Below, one piece after another: positions 57,732 to 64,000 of a DNA stretch of 64,000 nt. The translations under genes and the position numbers were made by a program. The stretch comes from CAIKMD01 sp036501365 (lineage in GTDB: Bacteria; Pseudomonadota; Alphaproteobacteria; ATCC43930; CGMCC-115725). The stretch is from positions 1-64,000 of the forward strand of contig DASYAL010000060.1 of the NCBI GenBank assembly GCA_036501365.1. Direction: 5' to 3'. Under the pieces are notes generated by a model, which saw only the letters and a list, made by a program, of their open reading frames with translations, ran no database searches and was not told where the DNA came from. How positions within the stretch are numbered: the stretch's first letter is position 1; each line of letters begins with the position of its first letter.

Positions 57732-58546
57732 TCGCCGCGTTGCTCGGGCGCATCGGGATCGATACGGCGATAGAATCCCGCCGCCACCGAGGCGCCGAGC
57801 GCGACCACGATGAAGTCGGCGCAGCTGCTGATGACGCCGCGCAAGATGAAAAAGCCGAGCGGCGGCGGCGCGTCGCTGCCGCTGTCGAGGCCCAACAAAG
57901 CGGCGATGCTGGAGATAAGCATCGCGACCGCGAACACCGTCGGTATGCTGACGAGCATCACGGTCGCGAACAGGCGCCAGGTATTGCCGCGCATCGCCCG
58001 CCACGCTGCGGCGAGCGACAGCGGCTTGCCGCGCGCCGCGGCGGGAAAGAGCAGCGAGCAGCGCACCGGCGCGAGCCAGGCGGCGATCATTCCTGCGCCG
58101 GCGACCGGTGCCGCGTAGCCGGGCGCGCCTGCGATATCGGCGAGCACCATGGCGCTGAGCAAGACCGCCGCGACGAGATAGAGCAACAGCATATAGAGCA
58201 GGAAGCGGAGCCAAGCGCCGAGGAAGATGCCGGAGGGCACGCGGCCGTGATTGAAGAGCAGAGTTTGGTACCAGCGGACGGCAAAAGCGCTGAGGCAGAG
58301 GAGGCCGACCAGCGCCTCGACCAAATCGTCGACGGTGAGGCCAAACGCATCGCCCGGCCAGGCGGGGATGGCACCGACGCCGCGATAGAGCTGCAGATAG
58401 CCCGGCAGAATCGCGGCTGCCAGCACGAGAAGCAGCGGCAGCCAGGCGAGCTCGAGCAGCAAGCTCAGCCGCCCGAAAACGCCGCGATAAGCCTCGACCA
58501 TGACCGCCGCCACCGGCACCCGGGCGCGCGTGACGGCTTTCGCCAT
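57695..58546 (-). CDS. multi-pass membrane protein of unknown function
   Basis: 283 residues with about six hydrophobic helices (for example LAWLPLLLVLAAAILPGYLQ and FLLYMLLLYLVAAVLLSAMV). The loop KPLSLAAAWRAMRGNTWRLFA is basic and conserved-looking. It lacks a catalytic motif I can name. The general pattern resembles integral-membrane YciC/GlpQ-membrane-domain proteins of alphaproteobacteria. Stands alone, converging on the PBP1A gene. Confidence 0.75.
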   Translation of the reverse strand: MAKAVTRARVPVAAVMVEAYRGVFGRLSLLLELAWLPLLLVLAAAILPGYLQLYRGVGAIPAWPGDAFGLTVDDLVEALVGLLCLSAFAVRWYQTLLFNHGRVPSGIFLGAWLRFLLYMLLLYLVAAVLLSAMVLADIAGAPGYAAPVAGAGMIAAWLAPVRCSLLFPAAARGKPLSLAAAWRAMRGNTWRLFATVMLVSIPTVFAVAMLISSIAALLGLDSGSDAPPPLGFFILRGVISSCADFIVVALGASVAAGFYRRIDPDAPEQRGDQPWGDTAPGSE

Positions 58547-58629
58547 GAGGATTCCTCCGCTCGTCGCTGCGCGCCGAAAGTAGCGGATGATCGCGGAACG
58601 AGACAGCGTCCTGCGGCGGATGCTTGGCC

Positions 58630-59328
58630 TCAGGCGGCGCTGACGCCCTGGTCGAGGGCGTAGCCCGCCGCGCGCACGGTGCGGACGAGGTCCTTATGCC
58701 CACCCTCGTTGAGGGCCTTGCGCAGGCGGCGGATATGGACGTCGACCGTCCTCAGCTCGACCTCGGCGTCGCGGCCCCAAACGGCGTCGAGCAGTTGCTC
58801 GCGCGAGAACACCCGGCCCGGCCGCTCGAGGAAGAAGCGCAGAAGGCGGAACTCGGTCGGTCCGAGATGGACCGGCTGGCCGGCGCGGCTCACGCGATGG
58901 GCCGAGAGATCGAGCGAGAGGTCGCCGAAGCGCAGGATTTCGGCATTGGTTGCCGGCCGGGCGCGGCGGATCACGGCGCGCAACCGCGCGACGAGCTCGT
59001 TGGTGCTGAAAGGCTTGACGACGTAATCGTCGGCGCCGCTGTCGAGGCCGCGCACGCGGTCGGGCTCCTCGCCGCGCGCCGTCAGCATGATGATCGGCAC
59101 CTCGCGCCACGCCGAGCTGCGGCGGATCTGGCGGCAGAGCTCGAGTCCCGAAATGCGCGGCAGCATCCAATCGAGCAGGACGGCGTCGGGCGTTTCCTCC
59201 TTGAGGTGGAGCAGCGCTTCCTCGCCGTCGCGCGCTTCGGCGACCGCGAAGCCCTCCTTCTCGAGATTGTAGCGCAGCAACGTCAGCAGCGCCGCTTCGT
59301 CTTCGACCACGAGCACGCGCGGCAGCAT
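58630..59328 (-). CDS. phoB: phosphate-regulon response regulator PhoB
   Basis: 232 residues from the ATG at 59,328. Receiver: acidic pocket LVVEDE, phosphoacceptor D53 (LLDWMLP), Thr in IIMLTARG, Lys in VVKPFS. The winged helix has LGPTEFRLLRFFLERPGRVF and LRTVDVHIRRLRKAL, the PhoB recognition block. It activates pho genes when phosphate is short. It overlaps the phoU stop by one base (TAATG), so it is the last gene of the pst operon, with phoR at the other end. Confidence 0.95.
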   Translation of the reverse strand: MLPRVLVVEDEAALLTLLRYNLEKEGFAVAEARDGEEALLHLKEETPDAVLLDWMLPRISGLELCRQIRRSSAWREVPIIMLTARGEEPDRVRGLDSGADDYVVKPFSTNELVARLRAVIRRARPATNAEILRFGDLSLDLSAHRVSRAGQPVHLGPTEFRLLRFFLERPGRVFSREQLLDAVWGRDAEVELRTVDVHIRRLRKALNEGGHKDLVRTVRAAGYALDQGVSAA

Positions 59329-60062
59329 TAAGCGGCGCCTTCCTGACCGCTCTCGGCCGGCGGCGCCTCGGCGAGGATGGTACGGTCGCGCTTGGGTCGG
59401 ATCTGCGCCAGCGGCTTGCCGTGGACGAGGAAGTAGAGCGTCTCGGCGATATTGGTCGTGTGATCGCCGATGCGCTCGAGATTCTTCGCCATGAACAGTA
59501 GGTGGGTGCAAGCGGTGATGTTGCGCGCGTCCTCGATCATATAGGTCAGAAGCTCGCGGAAGAGGCTCGTATACATCTCGTCGAGCTCTTCATCGCGCAA
59601 CCACACGGCGAAGGCCTTGTCGGCGTCGCGCTCGACATAGGCGTCGAGCATGTCCTTGATCATGGCCTGGCACACCGCGCCCATCCGCGGCAGCGCGTAG
59701 ACCGGCTTCACCGGCGCCGACTGATTGAGGACCAGCGAGCGCTTGGCGACGTTCGCCGCGTAATCGCAGATGCGCTCGAGATCGGTCGAGGTCTTGAGCG
59801 CGGCGACGATCTGGCGCAAATCGCGCGCCATCGGCTGGCGCAGCGCGAGGAGCCGCACCACCTGGGCCTCGACCTCGTGTTCGAGCTCGTCGACCTTGGC
59901 ATCGGCCTCGATCACGCTGCCGGCGAGGTCGCCGTCGCGCTTCGAGACCGCGTCGATCGCAGCCGACAGCTGACTCTCGGCCATGCCGCCCATCTCGGCG
60001 ATCGAATTGTCGAGCCGCTGCAGCTCCTGGTCGTAGCTCTTGATGATGTGTTCGGCGACCAT
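59328..60062 (-). CDS. phoU: phosphate signalling protein PhoU
   Basis: 244 residues from the ATG at 60,062, preceded by AAGGAG at 9 nt; an upstream TTG would overlap pstB but has no ribosome site. Two PhoU three-helix repeats: ELQRLDNSIAEMGGMAESQL with RQPMARDLRQIVAALKTSTDLERI, and the second with RNITACTHLLFMAKNLERIGDH. Links the Pst transporter to PhoR to keep the regulon off when phosphate is plentiful. Confidence 0.95.
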   Translation of the reverse strand: MVAEHIIKSYDQELQRLDNSIAEMGGMAESQLSAAIDAVSKRDGDLAGSVIEADAKVDELEHEVEAQVVRLLALRQPMARDLRQIVAALKTSTDLERICDYAANVAKRSLVLNQSAPVKPVYALPRMGAVCQAMIKDMLDAYVERDADKAFAVWLRDEELDEMYTSLFRELLTYMIEDARNITACTHLLFMAKNLERIGDHTTNIAETLYFLVHGKPLAQIRPKRDRTILAEAPPAESGQEGAA

Positions 60063-60100
60063 ACGTTCTCGCTCCTTGACGCTCTCCAACGCCTCCCGGC

Positions 60101-60955
60101 TCAACCGAAGCGGCCGGTGATGTAGTCTTCTGTTTGCCGTTCCTTCGGATGCGTGAAGATGGCTTCCGTCTCGTCGAATTCGATGAGCTGGCCGAGATAC
60201 ATGAAAGCCGTGTAGTCCGAGCTGCGCGCGGCCTGCTGCATGTTATGGGTGACGATCGCGATCGTATAATCGGATTTGAGCTCGGCGATCAGCTCCTCGA
60301 CGCGCTGGGTCGAGAGCGGATCGAGGGCCGAGCACGGCTCGTCGAGCAGCAGCACCTCGGGTTTCACCGCGATGGCGCGGGCGATGCACAGCCGCTGCTG
60401 CTGGCCGCCCGAAAGCGACAGGCCGCTTTGCTTCAGCTTGTCCTTCACCTCGTCCCAGAGCGCGGCGCGGCGCAGCGCCTGCTCGACGCGCGTATCGAGC
60501 TCCTGCGCCGAGAGGCTCTCATAGAGCCGGATGCCGAAGGCGATGTTGTCGTAAATCGACATCGGGAACGGCGTCGGTTTCTGGAACACCATGCCGACCC
60601 GGGCGCGGAGCAGGTTCAGGTCCTGGCGCGGATCAAGGATGTCGTGGCCGTCGATCAGGACCTGGCCGGTGGCGCGCTGGCCGGGATAGAGATCGTAGAT
60701 GCGGTTGAGGATGCGCAAGAGCGTCGACTTCCCGCAGCCCGAGGGGCCGATGAAAGCGGTGACGCGGCGGTCGTAGAGCTCGATGTTGATGCCTTTGAGC
60801 GCCTCGAAATCGCGGTAGTAGAAGCGCAGATCCTTGACCACGACCTTGGTCTGCGGCACGCCGCGTTCGGCGGTGCGGTTGATCGACACCATCGGGGTGG
60901 TGCCGAGCGGGGCGCGGGTGGTGGGGTTTTGCACGGGGGTCACGTCGATGGTCAT
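60101..60955 (-). CDS. pstB: phosphate ABC transporter ATPase PstB
   Basis: 284 residues from the ATG at 60,955, which overlaps the pstA stop (ATGA). Walker A GPSGCGKST (70-78), Q-loop VFQKPTPFP, signature LSGGQQQR, Walker B VLLLDEPCSALDP, and switch His in IVTHNMQQA. It has an N-terminal extension of about 30 residues rich in Pro/Thr. Powers high-affinity phosphate uptake with PstCA. Confidence 0.97.
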   Translation of the reverse strand: MTIDVTPVQNPTTRAPLGTTPMVSINRTAERGVPQTKVVVKDLRFYYRDFEALKGINIELYDRRVTAFIGPSGCGKSTLLRILNRIYDLYPGQRATGQVLIDGHDILDPRQDLNLLRARVGMVFQKPTPFPMSIYDNIAFGIRLYESLSAQELDTRVEQALRRAALWDEVKDKLKQSGLSLSGGQQQRLCIARAIAVKPEVLLLDEPCSALDPLSTQRVEELIAELKSDYTIAIVTHNMQQAARSSDYTAFMYLGQLIEFDETEAIFTHPKERQTEDYITGRFG

Positions 60956-61803
60956 CGGGTACTTCCGCCTCCACTCCAGTTCGTCAGGAACCGCGCGCCG
61001 ATATTGAGGATGAGGATCGCGAAGGTGATCAGCAGCGCGCCGCCCCAGGCGAGGCGCTGCCAATCGGCATAAGGGCTCATGGCGAACTGGAAGATAACGA
61101 CCGGCAGGTTGGCCATTGGCCCGTTCATGTTGGTGCTCGAGAACTGGTTGTTGAGGGCGGTGAAAAGCAGCGGCGCCGTCTCGCCGGCGATGCGCGCGAC
61201 CGCAAGCATCACGCCGGTCATCATGCCTTGCATGGCGGCGCGATAGGTCACCATGACGACGACCTTCCAGCCGGGCGTGCCCAAGGCGAAAGCGGCCTCG
61301 CGCAAACCGGCGGGAACGAGATTCAACATGTCCTCGGTGGTGCGCACCACCACCGGGATGACGAGGATGGCGAGCGCCACCGATCCCGCCCAGGCCGAGA
61401 AATGGCCCATGGGCACGACCATCAGCGTGTAGACGAAAAGCCCGATCACGATCGAGGGCGCGCTCAGGAGGATGTCGTTGACGAAGCGCACGACCGGCGC
61501 GAGTGCCGTGCCGCGGCCGTATTCGGCGAGGAAGGTGCCGGTCAGCACGCCGATTGGCGTACCGACGAGGGTTGCGACCCCGGTCATGACGAGGCTGCCA
61601 TAGATCGCGTTGCCGAGTCCGCCCTGATTGCCGGGCGCCGGCGTCGATTGGACGAAGGTGCTGAACGACAGCGCCGACAAGCCGTTCGCCAAGAGCGAGC
61701 CGAGGATCAGGAACAGGATCAGCAGGCCGAGCCCGGTCGCGAACAGCGACAGGGTCAGCATGATGAGGTTGGTCACGCGCCGGCGATTGTAGAGCGTAAT
61801 CAT
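60952..61803 (-). CDS. pstA: phosphate ABC transporter permease PstA
   Basis: 283 residues with six membrane helices. GGLGNAIYGSLVMTGVATLV and the EAA-loop AAFALGTPGWKVVVMVTYRAA identify it as PstA. AEYGRGTALAPVVRFVNDIL is the conserved middle block. The start overlaps pstC by 4 nt (ATGA) and the stop overlaps pstB. Confidence 0.95.
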   Translation of the reverse strand: MITLYNRRRVTNLIMLTLSLFATGLGLLILFLILGSLLANGLSALSFSTFVQSTPAPGNQGGLGNAIYGSLVMTGVATLVGTPIGVLTGTFLAEYGRGTALAPVVRFVNDILLSAPSIVIGLFVYTLMVVPMGHFSAWAGSVALAILVIPVVVRTTEDMLNLVPAGLREAAFALGTPGWKVVVMVTYRAAMQGMMTGVMLAVARIAGETAPLLFTALNNQFSSTNMNGPMANLPVVIFQFAMSPYADWQRLAWGGALLITFAILILNIGARFLTNWSGGGSTR

Positions 61804-62771
61804 TTGGCCGCCTGCTGATCGAGCCGGAGCAGCAACAGCTTCGCCGCGGCTAGCACGGCGCAGGTGATGATGAAAAGAATGAAGCCCAAGAGGATCAGCG
61901 ACGAGGTGTAGAGCTGGCCGACCGCCTCGCTGAACTCGTTGGCGAGCGTTGCCGAGATCGTCGTGCCGGGCGCCAGCAACGAGGGGCTGATACGATGCGC
62001 GTTGCCGATCACGAATGTCACCGCCATGGTCTCGCCCAGCGCGCGACCGAGGCCAAGCATGACGCCGCCAACGACGCCGATGCGTGTATAAGGCAGCACG
62101 ATCTCGCGGACGACTTCGGCGGTGGTAAGGCCGATGCCATAAGCGCTTTCGCGCAGCATCGGCGGCACCGTCAAGAAGACGTCGCGGGTCACGGCGGCGA
62201 TGAAGGGCAGCACCATGACGGCGAGGATGAAGCCCGCGGTCAAAACGCCGAGGCCGAGCGGCGGCCCGCTGAAGAGAACGCCGATCAGCGGGATGTCGCC
62301 GATGGTTCCCTTGAGGAAAGGCTGCACGGTCAGTTGCAGGAACGGTGCGAGGACGAACAATCCCCAGATGCCGTAGATGATGCTCGGGATCGCCGCCAAC
62401 AGCTCGATCAGGATGCCGATCGGGCGGCGCAGCATCGGCGGGCAGAGCTCGGTCAGGAACATCGCGACGCCGAGCGCGAGCGGCACGCCGATCAGCATCG
62501 CGATCAGCGACGTGATAAGAGTGCCGTAGATCGCCGGCGCGCCGCCGAAAATCTGCTTCACCGGGTTCCAGGTCTCGCTCCAGAGGAAGCTGATGCCGAA
62601 GGCACGGAAGGCCGGCATGCCGCCGATCAGCAACGCCACCATGACGGCGCCGAGAAGCAGCAGGACGGCGAAGGCGAAGAGCCGCGTGGTGCTGCGAAAG
62701 AGGAAATCCGCGAAACGCTGACGGCGCGGATTCAACCCAGAGGTTGTGGTGTTAATGACCGCATCTACCAT
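61800..62771 (-). CDS. pstC: phosphate ABC transporter permease PstC
   Basis: 323 residues with six helices. APAIYGTLITSLIAMLIGVP, SIIYGIWGLFVLAPFL and the EAA-loop SAYGIGLTTAEVVREIVLPY are PstC features. GRALGETMAVTFVIGN is the family signature. First gene of the pstCAB-phoU-phoB unit. The periplasmic binding protein gene pstS, usually next to it, is missing between here and phoR. Confidence 0.95.
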   Translation of the reverse strand: MVDAVINTTTSGLNPRRQRFADFLFRSTTRLFAFAVLLLLGAVMVALLIGGMPAFRAFGISFLWSETWNPVKQIFGGAPAIYGTLITSLIAMLIGVPLALGVAMFLTELCPPMLRRPIGILIELLAAIPSIIYGIWGLFVLAPFLQLTVQPFLKGTIGDIPLIGVLFSGPPLGLGVLTAGFILAVMVLPFIAAVTRDVFLTVPPMLRESAYGIGLTTAEVVREIVLPYTRIGVVGGVMLGLGRALGETMAVTFVIGNAHRISPSLLAPGTTISATLANEFSEAVGQLYTSSLILLGFILFIITCAVLAAAKLLLLRLDQQAAK

Positions 62772-62864
62772 GACTGGTGGTCCAGCCCGGCAAGTTCGAA
62801 CGGCATGGAATGCCTCACCTCGTTATGCCGGGCCGTCTTGTCGAGCAACAACTACCCGCCCGGC

Positions 62865-62882
62865 GTTACGGTTTTATGACAC
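62865..62882 (-). promoter_or_regulatory. Pho-box-like site upstream of pstC
   Basis: On the minus strand GTGTCATAAAACCGTAAC matches the 18-bp Pho box (CTGTCATA-A-TCTGTCAC) at about 13 positions, with the first heptamer TGTCATA exact. It lies 94 nt before pstC in the 175-bp phoR-pstC gap, the expected place for PhoB binding. Confidence 0.6.
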
Positions 62883-62946
62883 GTGCTTGCCTGGCGGATG
62901 ACGGTCCTGCTGGATATCGGCGGCCTTTGCGGGCACGCAAGGGCGG

Positions 62947-64000
62947 TCAGGGCTGTGCGATTGCGACCGGCAGATGAACGGTGAAGACCGAGCCCTGGCC
63001 AAGCTCGCTGTCGATGTCGAGCGCGCCGCGATGGTGGCTGACGATATGCTTGACGATGGCAAGGCCGAGGCCGGTGCCGCCGAGCTCGCGCGAGCGCGCC
63101 GGATCGACGCGATAGAAGCGCTCGGTCAGGCGCGGCAGGAAATCGCGCGATATGCCGGGCCCATGGTCGCGAATGGCGACCGCCACCGCGGCGTTGCGCT
63201 GGCCGGCCCGGCCCGCCGGCAATAGGCGCCCGGAAATAAAGCCCGAAACCTCGATCGCGGTGCCGGCAGCGCCATATTTGATCGCATTGTCGAAGAGGTT
63301 CTGGAACACCTGCGTCAGCTCGTCGGCATCGCCGAGGACCGGCGCCAGGTCGGGCGGCAGCTTGAATGCGAATTCCATCTGCCGCGCGGCGGCGCGTTGC
63401 TCGAGCGTATCGGCGACCGCGTGCAGCACGTTGGCGAGATCGACGGCGCCGGTCGGTGCGCGGTGCTCGTTCATCTCGATGCGCGACAGCGACAAGAGAT
63501 CGTCGACCAGCCGGCTCATGCGGCCGGCCTGCTCGGCCATGATCGCGAGAAAGCGTTCGCGCGCAGCGGTGTCCTCGCGCGCCGGGCCGCGCAAGGTCTC
63601 GATGAAGCCGACCAGCGAGGCGAGCGGCGTCCTGAGCTCGTGGCTCGCATTGGCGACGAAATCTGCGCGCAGCCGCTCGCTGCGCTTCAGGTCGGTGAGA
63701 TCGTGCAGCATCAGCACCGCGGCGGCGCCTTGCGCGGTCGGCGGCGACAGCGGCGCGAGCCGCGCCGAGAGATGGCGCTCGATCGGACTCGCGATCTCGA
63801 ATTCGACCGTGCGCAGGCCCTCGCCGCGCAGCACCGCGTCGGTTGCCGCCAGCACGGCCGGGTGGCGCAACGCGCCGGCGAGGTCGCGGTCGACCAGCCG
63901 GTCGCCAAGGAGTTGCACCGCAGCGTCGTTGGCGCTGACGATGCGGCGGCCGGAATCGAGCAGCAGCAGCGGCTCCGGCAAGGCGGTCTCGACGGCGCGC
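62947..64000 (-). CDS. phoR: phosphate-regulon sensor kinase PhoR (partial)
   Basis: At least 350 residues; the 5' end lies beyond the right edge. The visible part begins in a PAS domain (ALPEPLLLLDSGRRIVSAND). The HisKA box is FVANASHELRTPLASLVGFI with the phospho-accepting His. ATPase boxes follow: QNLFDNAIKYG (N), DHGPGI (G1), FYRVD (F) and GGTGLGLAIVKHI (G2). Same strand and order as pst-phoU-phoB, so it is the matching sensor rather than an unrelated kinase. Confidence 0.93.
   Translation of the reverse strand, partial: RAVETALPEPLLLLDSGRRIVSANDAAVQLLGDRLVDRDLAGALRHPAVLAATDAVLRGEGLRTVEFEIASPIERHLSARLAPLSPPTAQGAAAVLMLHDLTDLKRSERLRADFVANASHELRTPLASLVGFIETLRGPAREDTAARERFLAIMAEQAGRMSRLVDDLLSLSRIEMNEHRAPTGAVDLANVLHAVADTLEQRAAARQMEFAFKLPPDLAPVLGDADELTQVFQNLFDNAIKYGAAGTAIEVSGFISGRLLPAGRAGQRNAAVAVAIRDHGPGISRDFLPRLTERFYRVDPARSRELGGTGLGLAIVKHIVSHHRGALDIDSELGQGSVFTVHLPVAIAQP

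Overview
GC-rich alphaproteobacterial chromosome, most like Rhodospirillales or related soil lineages. This is inferred from the mnmG-rsmG-parA-parB-holA-lptE-leuS-DUF3576 order, the codon bias, the UbiH/LolA/PhoB-Pst content and several small Rhizobiales/Rhodospirillales-type proteins. No species can be named from the sequence. Two parS-like ParB sites beside parAB suggest that the left end lies near the replication origin.

Layout. 1-1,087: a small winged-helix gene, a lone end of a repeat and the mnmG leader. 1,088-11,473: the origin-proximal housekeeping block (tRNA modification, 16S methylation, chromosome partition, Pol III delta, LPS assembly, leucyl-tRNA synthetase, YggS, an L,D-transpeptidase). 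11,555-16,636: TonB-like protein, a fluoride riboswitch with crcB, a TPR/glycosyltransferase, and two catabolic hydrolases. 16,768-17,946: a decayed small gene interrupted by an 876-bp element with 27-bp perfect terminal inverted repeats, a 6-bp target duplication and two small cargo genes but no transposase. 18,016-25,553: DUF763, a lone flagellar-rod-like protein, tRNA-Gly, CnoX, LON/Trm112/DUF971 proteins, a MetE-core/beta-propeller pair and UbiH. 25,602-31,503: a fused PP2C phosphatase/Ser-Thr kinase and two ammonium transporters, the first behind a textbook sigma-54 promoter. 31,699-35,854: an MHS transporter and an ECF sigma/anti-sigma pair divergent from a Tat metallophosphoesterase and a cupredoxin. 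36,280-46,179: aminotransferase, FtsK, LolA, a C26 peptidase, MarR, an orphan structured terminator region, a Rieske oxygenase abutting an SDR remnant, exonuclease III and a response regulator.

46,227-52,071 is the most unusual part. Five tightly coupled minus-strand genes (RibD-type reductase, zinc-dehydrogenase-like protein, a PTPS homologue lacking its usual catalytic residues, a GT4 glycosyltransferase, a methyltransferase) diverge from a CDP-alcohol phosphatidyltransferase and a GTP cyclohydrolase II carrying a degenerate RibB-like domain. Together they look like a pathway that makes and decorates a GTP-derived pyrimidine or pterin. No known product is recognised.

52,243-64,000: a conserved unknown protein, RpoH, an anion transporter, PBP1A, a membrane protein, and the phosphate regulon phoR-pstCAB-phoU-phoB with a Pho-box-like site but no pstS. 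phoR runs off the right edge.
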